Assembly (NCBI GenBank): GCA_005798555.1
Contig: SYJA01000006.1
Span: 1-64,000 of the forward strand
Direction: 5' to 3'
Length of the DNA stretch: 64,000 nucleotides
From: Actinomycetota bacterium
GTDB taxonomy: Bacteria > Actinomycetota > Actinomycetes > S36-B12
This document shows, in pieces, positions 33,906-45,923 of the stretch. The position numbers were made by a program, and so were the translations under genes. Under the pieces are notes generated by a model, which ran no database searches, was not told the DNA's origin, and saw only the letters and a program-made list of their open reading frames with translations. Within the stretch, counting starts at the first letter, position 1; each line of letters starts with the position of its first letter.

Positions 33906-36900
33906 GTGCACCTTAAGACCTTGACCCTGAAGGGCTTTAAATCCTTCGCCTCTTCGACGTCCCTGCATTTTGAGCCGGGCGTGACCTGTGTGGTGGGGCC
34001 GAATGGCTCGGGCAAGTCAAATGTGGTCGATGCACTCGCGTGGGTCATGGGCGAGCAGGGAGCCAAGTCACTTCGTGGCGGCAAGATGGAGGACGTCATC
34101 TTCTCCGGGACCTCCGGTCGGGCGCCACTTGGCCGAGCTGAGGTGCAGTTAACGATCGACAACTCCGATGGCGCGCTACCCATTGAGTACACCGAGGTCA
34201 CGATCTCTCGCACGCTGTTTCGCAATGGTGGTTCGGAATACGCGATCAACGGTGAGCAATGCCGGTTACTCGACGTGCAGGAGTTGCTAAGTGACTCCGG
34301 TATTGGTCGGGAAATGCATGTGATCGTCGGTCAGGGGCAACTTGATTCAATTTTACAAGCCACGCCCGAGGATCGACGTGGCTTCATCGAAGAAGCCGCT
34401 GGTGTCTTAAAGCACCGCAAGCGCAAGGAAAAAGCGCTTCGAAAACTCGACGCAATGGGTGCGAACCTAACCAGGTTGACCGATCTAACCAATGAGTTGC
34501 GCCGGCAATTGAAACCCCTTGGGCGCCAAGCCGAGGTGGCGCGTCGGGCCGTTGTTATCCAATCCGACGTGCGTGATGCCAGGTTGCGCTTGATGGCCGA
34601 TGACTTAACCGTTTTACGCAACCTGTTGGCCGCCGAAGTTGCTGACGAAACGGCGCTGCGGGAGCGTCAGGCGAAGGCCGAAACAGATCTCGCGCAGCTA
34701 AGAGACCGCGAGGCCGAAGCTGAAGCCGCCGTGTTGCAGGAGGCGCCACACCTAGTTGCGGCGCAGGAGGCATGGTTTGGATTAAGTGGCCTGCGGGAGC
34801 GCTTTAACGGTTTGGTGCAACTTGCGGGCGAGCGGGTGCGGAACTTGCAGCCCGAGGCTCATGAGGAATCCTCTGGTCGTGACCCTGAGCAGATCGATGC
34901 TGAAGCACGCCTACTTCGGGAGCAGGAGTTCGAACTAAGTCGCGAGGTTGAGTCGGCTCGCGAAGTGCTAGCCGTAGCAGAAGCTCGGCGCCTTGATGTC
35001 GAGCAGGCCCTCTTACTCGAGGAACATCGGGTGGCTGCCGCTGACCGGGCTGCAGCTGATCGTCGTGAAGGCCTGGCCAAGTTACGGGGTCAAGTCGATG
35101 CTGCTGGTTCGCGCATTGACACCCGATCAAGTGAAATTGAGCGCCTCACGGCTTCGATAGCCGAGGCTAAGGAACGGGGCGAGTTGGCCCAGGGCGAGTT
35201 CCATGCAATCGAAGTCCAAGTTGCGGGCTTGAATCAAGGTGAACTGGGGCTAGATCAGGAGTACGAACTCGCGTTAGTGGCACTCGAACGTGCCGATAGT
35301 GCCGTCGAAAACCTTCGTACCGCTGAGTCTGTCGGAGAGCGCGAGCGTGCTGCGCTGGCTGCACGCCTCGATGCGCTCGAGTTAGGCCTTTCCCGCAAGG
35401 ATGCTGCAGCCGTCCTCATCGCATCGACCGAGCGCATACAGGGTGTACTAGGCCCATTGGCCGGTTTACTGCAGATTGATCATGGTGCGCAGGCTGCCGT
35501 GGCTGCGGCCCTTGGCGATGTTGCCGACGCAGTAGTAGTCCGAGGGGTTGCCGCTGCAGTCTCATCGGTCGTGCTCCTGAAAGAGCAAGCAGCTGGTCGT
35601 GCAGCGCTAGTACTTGCCGATGGCGCCGGCGCCGGTCCAGCCCCGGTGGGTGCACCGCCGGTTGGCACCTGGTTGCGGGGCATGGTTCGGTGTGAGGAAA
35701 ATCTGCGGTCCGTGGTGGATCGCCTGCTGATGAGCTGCGTGCTGGTGTCGGATGTGCCCACTGCCGCAGCCGCCCTGCGGGCTCATCCGGGTCTGATATT
35801 CGTCACCGAAGCCGGCGATATCTTCGCCGACGGAGTTGTTCACGGCGGTTCGACTGACAAGCAAAGTCTTCTGGAGGTGCAAGCTGCCCACGACCAAACC
35901 GCGCGTGACTTAGTGGTTGCAACGCATGCTCTCGAACGGGCACGCTTCGACCTGGTCGCGGCACGTGATGCGCAACGGTCGGCCGCTGAATTTGCCGAAG
36001 GTGCGCTCAATCGGCTACATGAGTCTGACGCTCAGATGGCTGCGGTGGCCGAGCAACTAGGTCAATTAGGCCAAGCCGCGCGCTCTGCTCAAGCTGAGGC
36101 CGAGCGCCTATCCCTGGCCCGAACCGCCGCCGAAGCCGCCCTTGAAGTGGATCAGCAGGGCCTCTTGACCATGCAAGCCCGGCTGGCTGGAGCCGAAGTC
36201 GAGCCGGCAGCGGACCCGGCCGGTGACAGGCGTGCGGATCTCGCCAGCCAAGCCAATGTCGCCCGCCAAGACGAGGTCGATGCGCGCTTGGCTCTTCGTA
36301 CCGGCGAGGAGCGCGTCGGGGCTGTCGGCGTCCGGGCGGAGCAACTCGAACGAGCGGCAAATGCGGAGCGGCAGGCCCGGGTTAATGCAATTGCCCGCCG
36401 CGAGCGGCGAGCCACCGAACTGATCACGACTGGGGCCATTCTTGCTGCATCGCGGATTGCCTTGACGCGAATCGAGGGCTCGGTGGCGCAGGCGAGTCGC
36501 GATCGGGCAGCGGTAGAGCGGGCAAAGGCAGACCGCGACCAGTTGCTCGTCGGGCTGCGCGCGAGCATTCGTGAGCGCACCGGTGAGCTCGATCTACTCA
36601 AGGACAGTGTGCATCGAGATGAGATTGCCCGCGCCGAGCAACGGCTTCGAATAGAGCAACTCGAGGAGAAGGCGCTTGAGGATTTCGGCGTCGAGGGTGA
36701 TGTCTTAATTGCCGAGTACGGCCCGCAGCAGTTGGTACCGCCGAGCCCGACGGTACCCGGTGACGAAACCCCAGCCGATGCCCCGAACCCCGAGCCGTAC
36801 CCCTATGTTCGCATTGAGCAAGAAAAGCGGTTAAAGACAGCCGAGCGTGAGCTTAATATTTTAGGCAAGATCAATCCCCTGGCCCTTGAAGAGTTCACTG

Positions 36901-37475
36901 CGATGGAGGAGCGCCATACCTTCTTGAGTGAGCAATTGGAGGACCTCAAGAAGTCGCGTGATGATCTGCTCGGCATCATCAAGGAGGTCGATGCGCGTGT
37001 TGAACAGGTATTCACCGAGGCCTATCTTGAGGTTGAGCGTGAGTTTGTCGGAGTTTTCGCCAGACTGTTCCCCGGTGGTGAAGGGCGATTAATTCTTACC
37101 GATCCTGACGATATGCTCACCACCGGCATTGACGTGGAGGCACGTCCGCCAGGGAAAAAAATCAAGAGGCTCTCGTTGCTGTCTGGCGGAGAGCGGTCCT
37201 TGACGGCGGTTGCTTTCTTGATCGCGCTATTCAAAGCCCGCCCGAGCCCGTTCTATGTACTCGATGAGGTCGAGGCCGCATTGGATGATGTGAACCTGCT
37301 TCGATTGATCGATATCATCGAGGAGTTGCGCTCTAGCTCACAGCTGATTGTCATAACCCACCAAAAGCGCACGATGGAAATTGCTGATGCGCTCTACGGG
37401 GTGTCAATGCGCGGTGACGGTGTCACGCAGATTATCGGCCAGCGCCTCCGTGATGTCGAGACCGCCAGCGCCTGA
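33906..37475 (+). CDS. smc: Chromosome segregation protein SMC
   Basis: 1189 aa; GFKSFASSTSLHFEPGVTCVVGPNGSGKSNVVDALAWVMGEQGAKSLRGG; LLSGGERSLTAVAFLIALF. Confidence 0.96.
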   Translation: MHLKTLTLKGFKSFASSTSLHFEPGVTCVVGPNGSGKSNVVDALAWVMGEQGAKSLRGGKMEDVIFSGTSGRAPLGRAEVQLTIDNSDGALPIEYTEVTISRTLFRNGGSEYAINGEQCRLLDVQELLSDSGIGREMHVIVGQGQLDSILQATPEDRRGFIEEAAGVLKHRKRKEKALRKLDAMGANLTRLTDLTNELRRQLKPLGRQAEVARRAVVIQSDVRDARLRLMADDLTVLRNLLAAEVADETALRERQAKAETDLAQLRDREAEAEAAVLQEAPHLVAAQEAWFGLSGLRERFNGLVQLAGERVRNLQPEAHEESSGRDPEQIDAEARLLREQEFELSREVESAREVLAVAEARRLDVEQALLLEEHRVAAADRAAADRREGLAKLRGQVDAAGSRIDTRSSEIERLTASIAEAKERGELAQGEFHAIEVQVAGLNQGELGLDQEYELALVALERADSAVENLRTAESVGERERAALAARLDALELGLSRKDAAAVLIASTERIQGVLGPLAGLLQIDHGAQAAVAAALGDVADAVVVRGVAAAVSSVVLLKEQAAGRAALVLADGAGAGPAPVGAPPVGTWLRGMVRCEENLRSVVDRLLMSCVLVSDVPTAAAALRAHPGLIFVTEAGDIFADGVVHGGSTDKQSLLEVQAAHDQTARDLVVATHALERARFDLVAARDAQRSAAEFAEGALNRLHESDAQMAAVAEQLGQLGQAARSAQAEAERLSLARTAAEAALEVDQQGLLTMQARLAGAEVEPAADPAGDRRADLASQANVARQDEVDARLALRTGEERVGAVGVRAEQLERAANAERQARVNAIARRERRATELITTGAILAASRIALTRIEGSVAQASRDRAAVERAKADRDQLLVGLRASIRERTGELDLLKDSVHRDEIARAEQRLRIEQLEEKALEDFGVEGDVLIAEYGPQQLVPPSPTVPGDETPADAPNPEPYPYVRIEQEKRLKTAERELNILGKINPLALEEFTAMEERHTFLSEQLEDLKKSRDDLLGIIKEVDARVEQVFTEAYLEVEREFVGVFARLFPGGEGRLILTDPDDMLTTGIDVEARPPGKKIKRLSLLSGGERSLTAVAFLIALFKARPSPFYVLDEVEAALDDVNLLRLIDIIEELRSSSQLIVITHQKRTMEIADALYGVSMRGDGVTQIIGQRLRDVETASA

Positions 37476-37517
37476 CCGCGCCCGTAGGTTCGCGCTCGGT
37501 GCTAGTGCTCTGAAAGG

Positions 37518-38651
37518 ATGCTCGCCATGGACTCAGGTCTGATTTACGCCGGCATTGCCGTACTTATCCTCATTTTCGCAATAGTCGCAGTGGTCGCTGC
37601 GGTGCTGCTGCGCCGGCGGGGCGCTCCGGTCATCGAGCAGCGTCCGGTGGCGGCGCCTGGCGTAGCCCCGACCAGCACCCAGGCACCCGATGCGGGTTTG
37701 CCCGGGATCCTCGAAGTCGAGATTCCAGATCCTGCGGCTGGCCGCCTGCATCGACTGCGGTCCCGCTTGGCCCGCTCGAACAATGCAATAGGTAAGGGGC
37801 TGCTGGCCCTCTTGAGCGCGGGTGAGCTCACTGATTCGACCTGGGACGAGATCGAGGAGACTTTGTTGACCGCCGATCTAGGGGTCGGCCCGACCCAGGA
37901 GTTGATTGCGCGGCTGCGCACAAGAGTCAAAGTCGAGGGGGGTACAACCCCTGAGCACATCAAGAAGATGCTGCGCGAGGAACTCCTATACCTTGTTGAT
38001 CCCACAATGGACCGCAACATCGCGATGAATGCCGAGCGGCGTCCCGCCGTCATCTTGGTAGTGGGGGTAAATGGCACGGGCAAAACGACCACCACCGGCA
38101 AACTCGCACGACTGCTGATTGCCGATGGGCAAACGGTCGTACTCGGAGCCGCCGATACTTTCCGGGCCGCCGCTGCGGACCAATTGCAGACTTGGGGCGA
38201 TCGGGTGGGCGCCGCAGTGGTGCGTGGCTTGGAAGGTGGTGACCCGGCGGCGGTTGCCTTCGATGCAGTCCGCACGGGTGCCGATGCACAGGCCGACACC
38301 GTGGTCATCGACACCGCTGGGCGGTTGCACACAAAAACTGGATTAATGGATGAACTCGGCAAGGTCAAGCGGGTAGTAGAGAAGCAATCACCGGTTGACG
38401 AAGTCCTTTTGGTACTTGACGCCACGACAGGGCAAAACGGGTTGGCCCAGGCCCGAGTTTTCCGAGAGGTGGTTGCTATCACTGGGATCGCACTGACCAA
38501 ACTCGACGGTACGGCGCGGGGCGGAATCGTCGTTGCGGTGCAACGCGAACTAGGGGTACCGGTTAAATTGGTTGGCTTGGGCGAAGGCCCAGATGACCTT
38601 GCCCTGTTCGATCCACTTGAGTTCGTCGAAGCCCTCGTGGGGGATTTGTAA
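37518..38651 (+). CDS. ftsY: Signal recognition particle receptor FtsY
   Basis: VILVVGVNGTGKTTTTGKLARLL; GAADTFRAAAADQLQTW; N-terminal TM segment. Confidence 0.95.
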   Translation: MLAMDSGLIYAGIAVLILIFAIVAVVAAVLLRRRGAPVIEQRPVAAPGVAPTSTQAPDAGLPGILEVEIPDPAAGRLHRLRSRLARSNNAIGKGLLALLSAGELTDSTWDEIEETLLTADLGVGPTQELIARLRTRVKVEGGTTPEHIKKMLREELLYLVDPTMDRNIAMNAERRPAVILVVGVNGTGKTTTTGKLARLLIADGQTVVLGAADTFRAAAADQLQTWGDRVGAAVVRGLEGGDPAAVAFDAVRTGADAQADTVVIDTAGRLHTKTGLMDELGKVKRVVEKQSPVDEVLLVLDATTGQNGLAQARVFREVVAITGIALTKLDGTARGGIVVAVQRELGVPVKLVGLGEGPDDLALFDPLEFVEALVGDL

Positions 38652-38679
38652 CACAGCGTTTACCTGAGCAGCCAGTGCT

Positions 38680-38717
38680 GTGACATGCGCGAAACGCGAT
38701 TAGTGCGCGACTGAAAC
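38680..38717 (+). promoter_or_regulatory. Putative GlnR double box upstream of amtB
   Basis: GTGAC-N6-GAAAC-N6-AGTGC-N6-GAAAC, matching the 5-6-5-6-5-6-5 spacing of the GlnR consensus gTnAc-n6-GaAAc. Confidence 0.65.
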
Positions 38718-38786
38718 GTGCGCACGTCATTCTCCAGCCACTGAACCACTAGTGGAGCCGAGATCGATTGGCATAGGGAGACATAC

Positions 38787-40438
<1,652 letters not shown>

Positions 40439-40467
40439 TCACCGAAGATCATCGGGATGAAAGCTCT

Positions 40468-42795
40468 TTGAGTGTGGGTGAGGGGCGCGCGTTTGGCTTG
40501 CAGCGCGACGCACTAGTTAGGCAGCCTGGCCGGTATGGGCCGAGCCGCCGTGCGGCACTTTCTTTGTTGACCGATGAGTGGCTCGACGCGCTTTTTCAGG
40601 CGGCAGCGGCTGGTGCGACGGATCTGTGCTTGGTTGCGGTCGGCGGGTACGGCCGCCAGGAGTTAGCCCCGGGAAGTGATATCGATCTCCTGTTATTGCA
40701 TCGCGGCACTGCTGCCCAAGTTGCGCCGATCGCGGATCGGATTTGGTATCCCATCTGGGATGCCGGGATTGCCCTAGACCACAGTGTCCGAACCTTGGCA
40801 GAAGCCCGCCGGCTGGCAAGTGTTGACATTAAAGTAGTCCTCGGCCTGTTGGATGCGCGGGTGGTAGCAGGTGATGGGACATTGGCCGTGCAATTGACAC
40901 AGGCGGTCTTTGCCGACTGGCGCGCGATGGCGGTCAAACGTCTGCCGGTACTTCGTGAACTAGTTGAGCACCGCAAGGCTGGCTATGGCGAATTAGCGTG
41001 CTTACTGGAGCCCGACCTGAAAGAGGCCTACGGGGGTTTACGGGATGCGAATGTACTACGGGCCATTGCGGCATCCTGGGTGACTGATACTCCCCACAGC
41101 AATTGGCCGGAGTCGAACGCATTGCTACTCGATGTTCGCGACGCACTGCATTCGGTAACCGGTAAATCAAGTGACCGGCTCATGTTGCAGGAACAAGATG
41201 GGGTTGCTTCCGCACTGGGTATCACCACCGCCGACGAACTGCTAAGGCAGGTGTACACGGCGTCGCGTGCCATCGCATTTGCGTCTGACACCACCTGGCA
41301 CCGAGTTGATCGATTGACTAAAGGACCAAATCGCCTCTCACGTCGCCAGGTGAATCGTCGGGGGCTGGAGCGGGTGCCGTTGGCCGATGGGGTGGTGGTG
41401 CAAAGCGGCGAGGTATTGCTCGCTGGCCAGGCCCGGCCGGCTGCGGACCCAACTTTGGTCGTGCGCGCAGCGGCCGCGGCGGCGCAAGCGGGCTTGCCAT
41501 TGGCGCCAATTACCCTTGCCAGGTTGTCGGCGGAAAGTGAGCCGCTATCCACGCCGTGGCCGCCACCTGCTCGGGAGGCAGTTGTCTCCCTCTTGGGCGC
41601 CGGCGTTCACCTCGTGCATAGCTGGGAGGCACTAGATCAAGCGGGGATCATCGAGTCACTTATCCCGGGCTGGAGCATCGTGCGCTCGGCACCGCAGCGA
41701 AATGCTGTTCACCGGTTCACGGTTGATCGCCACCTGGTTGAGACTGCGGTGCAGGCGAGTGCGTTCACGCGTGATGTGCATCGGCCCGACCTTCTGCTGA
41801 TCGGTGCACTCTTGCACGATATCGGCAAGACTCGACCAGGGGATCACAGTGAAGTTGGCGCGGCTATCGCCGATGAGTTGGCCAGGCGGATGGGTTTTCC
41901 TGATGCAGATGTGCAGGTAATTGTCGACTTAGTCCGCTACCACCTGCTGTTGATCGACACCGCGACCCGCCGTGATCTAGATGACCCAGCGACCGTCGAT
42001 TATGTGACCGCTCGAATCGGAAAGCCAGAGACTTTGGATCTCCTGCACGCCTTAACCCAGGCCGATGCACTGGCAACTGGGCCGGCGGCATGGAGCCGGT
42101 GGCGCGCCGATCTGGTCGCTGACCTCGTGCGAAGGGTGCGGGCCCAACTAGCTGGAGATCCGGCTCCGGTCGAACCTGAATTAAGTGATGTACAGCAGGT
42201 TGCCCTTGCGAGCACCGGGGTTTGGGTCACTTTGGCGGACGCCGATGACGGCTACCAACTGACCGTCGCAGCCCCAGACCAGCTGGGGCTGCTCTCGACG
42301 GTCGCTGGTGTGCTGGCGCTGCACCGGCTGCAGGTACGCGCGGCTCGGGTACTGACGGCCAATGAGCGCGCGGTGCAAGTCTGGACGGTGCATCCAATGT
42401 ATGGAGATCCGCCGAGTGCGCAGGAGATCGCGGCACGGCTAAGACTGGCCCTAGCGAACACGTTCGATGTGGGTGCACAAGTGCGCGACCGCGCGGCGGC
42501 CTACGCATCGACAGGTCAAATCGAGCGGGCGGCACCAAGGGTGGACATCCGCACTGACACGTCGGCCAGGGCCACGGCCATGGAAGTTCGCGCACATGAT
42601 GAGCCGGGGCTGCTTTACCGCATTACGGGTGCAATCTCTGATGCCGAGGTGGCGATCACGGGGGCAAAAGTCCTCACCCTGGGATCCGAGGCTGTAGATA
42701 TCTTCTTCCTGGTGGACTCCCGGGGCGGGCCGCTGTCAGCGGACCTTGCCGAAGGGGTGAGAGGACGGGTGCTGGCGGCAGTGACGGCCGGTTAG
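40468..42795 (+). CDS. glnD: [Protein-PII] uridylyl/adenylyltransferase
   Basis: VAVGGYGRQELAPGSDIDLLLLH; HD region LLHDIGKTRPGDHS; two C-terminal ACT-like regions. Confidence 0.93.
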   Translation: MSVGEGRAFGLQRDALVRQPGRYGPSRRAALSLLTDEWLDALFQAAAAGATDLCLVAVGGYGRQELAPGSDIDLLLLHRGTAAQVAPIADRIWYPIWDAGIALDHSVRTLAEARRLASVDIKVVLGLLDARVVAGDGTLAVQLTQAVFADWRAMAVKRLPVLRELVEHRKAGYGELACLLEPDLKEAYGGLRDANVLRAIAASWVTDTPHSNWPESNALLLDVRDALHSVTGKSSDRLMLQEQDGVASALGITTADELLRQVYTASRAIAFASDTTWHRVDRLTKGPNRLSRRQVNRRGLERVPLADGVVVQSGEVLLAGQARPAADPTLVVRAAAAAAQAGLPLAPITLARLSAESEPLSTPWPPPAREAVVSLLGAGVHLVHSWEALDQAGIIESLIPGWSIVRSAPQRNAVHRFTVDRHLVETAVQASAFTRDVHRPDLLLIGALLHDIGKTRPGDHSEVGAAIADELARRMGFPDADVQVIVDLVRYHLLLIDTATRRDLDDPATVDYVTARIGKPETLDLLHALTQADALATGPAAWSRWRADLVADLVRRVRAQLAGDPAPVEPELSDVQQVALASTGVWVTLADADDGYQLTVAAPDQLGLLSTVAGVLALHRLQVRAARVLTANERAVQVWTVHPMYGDPPSAQEIAARLRLALANTFDVGAQVRDRAAAYASTGQIERAAPRVDIRTDTSARATAMEVRAHDEPGLLYRITGAISDAEVAITGAKVLTLGSEAVDIFFLVDSRGGPLSADLAEGVRGRVLAAVTAG

Positions 42796-42832
42796 CCGAC
42801 ACGGTAAAAGGTCCAGCCGATACTCTGACCTC

Positions 42833-44368
42833 GTGTTTGCAAACCTCGCCGATCGACTTGCCGCCACAATCAAGGGGCTGCGCGGCAAAGGCCGACTCTC
42901 CGAAGCCGATGTTGAAGCGACGGTGCGCGAGATCCGAACGGCGTTGCTAGAGGCCGACGTCGCCTTGCCGGTGGTGCGAGAGTTCACCGCGGTGGTGAAG
43001 GAGCGGGCCCTAGCCGCAGCGGCCTCGGGGGCGCTTAATCCGGCCCAGCAAATTATCAAGATCGTCCATGAGGAGCTTATTGCAATTCTGGGGGGCGAAA
43101 CTCGAAACCTGGTGTTCGCAAAGAATCCGCCGACGGTGATCTTGTTGGCTGGCCTCCAAGGCGCTGGCAAGACAACACTCGCGGGCAAGTTGGCACTGCA
43201 GCTAAAAGGCGAGGGCCACACCCCACTTCTGGTGGCGGCCGACCTGCAGCGCCCGAATGCGGTGGACCAACTACGCATCATTTCCGAGCAGGCCGGTGTT
43301 GCGATTTTTGCCCCGGAGCCTGGCAATGGTGTTGGTGACCCGATTCGGGTAACCCGCGAAGCGCGGGTCTATGCGGAACAGAAATTACATGACGTTGTCA
43401 TCGTCGATACTGCAGGCCGGTTGGCGATTGATGCTGAGCTAATGGAGCAATTGCGGGCGGTACGTGATGCTGCCCGCCCCGATGAGACCTTGCTGGTAGT
43501 TGACGCAATGATCGGTCAGGATGCCGTACGCACCGCCGAGGAGTTCGCTGAGGGCGTTGGCTTTGACGCAGTTGTCCTGACCAAACTCGATGGCGATGCG
43601 CGTGGTGGCGCTGCGCTGTCGATCGTGAGCGTGACAAAGCGTCCCATCATGTTCGCGTCGGTCGGTGAGAAGTTAACCGACTTTGAGGTCTTCCATCCTG
43701 ACCGCATGGCATCTCGCATCCTTGACATGGGCGACATGCTCACCTTGATCGAACAGGCCGAGCGGGTATTTGACGCCGAGCAAACCGAACGGATGGCACG
43801 CAAGGTTTCAGCAGGTGAGGATTTCACCCTCGATGACTTCCTAGAGCAGATGCAGTCGCTGAAAAAGATGGGCTCGATCGGCAAGATCATGGGCATGCTG
43901 CCCGGGATGGGCGAGATGAAAGCCCAACTTGATCAAGTTGACGATCGTGAGATGGACCGGGTGGCCGCGATTATTCAATCCATGACACCGGCCGAGCGCC
44001 AGGAGCCAAAGATCTTGAACGGGTCTCGTAGATCTCGGATTGCTCGCGGGTCTGGGTCGTCGGTCAGTGAAGTCAATGGCCTGATCGAGCGCTTCGGTCA
44101 AGCCCAGAAAATGATGAAGCAGATGGGCAAAGGGGGGATGCCCGGAATGCCGGGCATGCCTGGCATGCCTGGCCTGCCCGGTCTTGGCGGGGGCAAGAAA
44201 TCCAAGGGCAAAATGGCAAAAGCCATAAAGCCGGCCAAGGGTAAGAGCCGCAGCGGGAATCCGGCAAAGCGCGCCGATCAAGAAGCCGGCATCTTTGCAC
44301 CAACCGCGGTGCCGGCAGACTTGGATATCTCGGCCTTGCCCCCTGAGCTCAAGAAATTGCTAGGTTAA
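42833..44368 (+). CDS. ffh: Signal recognition particle protein Ffh
   Basis: VILLAGLQGAGKTTLAGKLALQL; VDAMIGQDAV; M-domain with GMPGMPGMPGMP run. Confidence 0.96.
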   Translation: MFANLADRLAATIKGLRGKGRLSEADVEATVREIRTALLEADVALPVVREFTAVVKERALAAAASGALNPAQQIIKIVHEELIAILGGETRNLVFAKNPPTVILLAGLQGAGKTTLAGKLALQLKGEGHTPLLVAADLQRPNAVDQLRIISEQAGVAIFAPEPGNGVGDPIRVTREARVYAEQKLHDVVIVDTAGRLAIDAELMEQLRAVRDAARPDETLLVVDAMIGQDAVRTAEEFAEGVGFDAVVLTKLDGDARGGAALSIVSVTKRPIMFASVGEKLTDFEVFHPDRMASRILDMGDMLTLIEQAERVFDAEQTERMARKVSAGEDFTLDDFLEQMQSLKKMGSIGKIMGMLPGMGEMKAQLDQVDDREMDRVAAIIQSMTPAERQEPKILNGSRRSRIARGSGSSVSEVNGLIERFGQAQKMMKQMGKGGMPGMPGMPGMPGLPGLGGGKKSKGKMAKAIKPAKGKSRSGNPAKRADQEAGIFAPTAVPADLDISALPPELKKLLG

Positions 44369-44372
44369 GTTC

Positions 44373-44984
44373 ATGAACCTGCCAGTCGGCACCTCCCCAC
44401 TTTTTTGGGCAGCGCTCGGTGGGCTCGTCATAATCTCGGCATTGGTATCGAGTTCACCCGCCAATGCGCACGCAATCATTGATCTAAATGGCGTCGCAGC
44501 GGTCGCGGGCAAGACCAGTGGGCTCACTTTGGAGATTCAGCACGGATGCTTGACGGGTCAGGACGGAACGACGCAGGTCACTGCTTTTGCCGGTAAGCCT
44601 TGGGGCGCGATTAAGCCGGCCGCGGTGATCGGTTGGACGTCTGTGAGTGCTCGGCTTGCGAATGGCGGCCAACAGATCACCTGGACCATTCAAGGGGACC
44701 CGCAGCCATTTGGACGGCCGGTTTTCTTTCCGCTGACCGTCAATTGGCCGAAGTCCGCCGGGATCTATGGCCTGCGGGTACTGCAGGTGTGCCCGAGCGG
44801 GGTGACCTGGTGGGATACCCCCGTGAGCCCGGCCACCGCGACGGCGCCCTCGCCGCCCTTGACCCCGCTACCCCAGGTGCAGGTACTGGCCCGACCCGGA
44901 TCGACGGCGGGTTCGGCCGGCTCGACGAATGCCCAAACAACGGCCGACGACCCAAACTCCGGCGCGGCGCACTCGGGGCACTGA
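44373..44984 (+). CDS. Secreted YcnI/DUF1775-like copper-associated protein
   Basis: Signal peptide ending ..SPANA|HAIID; LEIQHGC...; WGAIKPAAVIGW; Pro/Ser-rich C-terminus. Confidence 0.65.
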   Translation: MNLPVGTSPLFWAALGGLVIISALVSSSPANAHAIIDLNGVAAVAGKTSGLTLEIQHGCLTGQDGTTQVTAFAGKPWGAIKPAAVIGWTSVSARLANGGQQITWTIQGDPQPFGRPVFFPLTVNWPKSAGIYGLRVLQVCPSGVTWWDTPVSPATATAPSPPLTPLPQVQVLARPGSTAGSAGSTNAQTTADDPNSGAAHSGH

Positions 44985-45172
44985 TGGGCAATCGGAACCG
45001 AAAAATGACCCGTGGTCCGGGCGTGGTTGCTCATCTGGCAGAATACGGAGGTCTTGCCGCCCGGTTGGCCCTCTATCCTGCCGAATCGGCAACCCGCAAG
45101 GTTTTCGCCGAATGTCGTGTCCCCACTCGATTAACGGCGCGCACCGCCTAGAAAACAGGAGATAAGCCCACC

Positions 45173-45670
45173 GTGGCCGTAAAAATCAAACTTAAGCGCC
45201 TTGGCAAGATCCATGCACCGCAGTACCGAATCGTCGTTGCTGATTCACGCACCGCTCGCAATGGCCGCTCCATTGAGGAGATCGGCCTCTATCAACCGAT
45301 GGAAGACCCAAGTGTCATCAAGGTCGACTCGGCTCGGGTGCAGTACTGGCTTGGCGTGGGCGCACTGCCGACCGAAGCCGTAACCGCGATCTTGAAAGTG
45401 ACCGGCGATTGGCAAAAATTCAAGGGCCTACCCGGTGCTGAGGGCACCTTGCGGGTCGCTGAACCGAAAGTCAGTCGGCTGGTTAAATTCGAAGCCGCTA
45501 TCCAAGGTGCAGCCAAGGAGCCGAAGACACCGGTTAAGAAGCCCAAGCTTGAGGCAGCGGTCGAAGATGGGCCCAAGCTTACGGAGCCGGCGGCACTCGA
45601 AGCGGTTGCGGTTGGCGAAGCGGTAGAAGTCGTAGCGGCGACCGAGGCCCTCGAAGAGGGCACCGCCTGA
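45173..45670 (+). CDS. rpsP: 30S ribosomal protein S16 with C-terminal Ala/Glu/Lys-rich extension
   Basis: [42 protein letters not shown]. Confidence 0.96.
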   Translation: MAVKIKLKRLGKIHAPQYRIVVADSRTARNGRSIEEIGLYQPMEDPSVIKVDSARVQYWLGVGALPTEAVTAILKVTGDWQKFKGLPGAEGTLRVAEPKVSRLVKFEAAIQGAAKEPKTPVKKPKLEAAVEDGPKLTEPAALEAVAVGEAVEVVAATEALEEGTA

Positions 45671-45909
45671 TGTTGGAAGAAGCACTGGCGCACTTGGTTC
45701 GCGGGATCGTCGATAATCCAAGTGATGTCTTCGTCAGCGAGCGTGAGCAGCGCCGGGGCAAATGCCTTGACGTTCGGGTACATCCGCAGGATATGGGTCG
45801 GGTGATCGGTCGAGCCGGCCGCACCGCGACCGCGCTGCGCACGGTCGTGACCGCACTCAATGAGGGTCGCGGCGTGCGTATCGACTTCCTCGATGTCGCC
45901 GAGCGCTGA
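45670..45909 (+). CDS. khpA: KH-domain RNA-binding protein
   Basis: [60 protein letters not shown]. Confidence 0.93.
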   Translation: MLEEALAHLVRGIVDNPSDVFVSEREQRRGKCLDVRVHPQDMGRVIGRAGRTATALRTVVTALNEGRGVRIDFLDVAER

Positions 45910-45923
45910 CCAACTAGGTAGTC

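Noticed and set aside
37544-38500. 318-aa minus-strand ORF antisense to ftsY
   Set aside because: GC-rich shadow ORF; Ser/Thr/Ala/Arg-biased composition with no domain, opposite to a well-conserved gene.
44128-44190. Met/Gly/Pro repeat in ffh considered as a possible novel repeat element
   Set aside because: GMPG-type Met-rich runs are common at the C-terminus of Ffh M domains.
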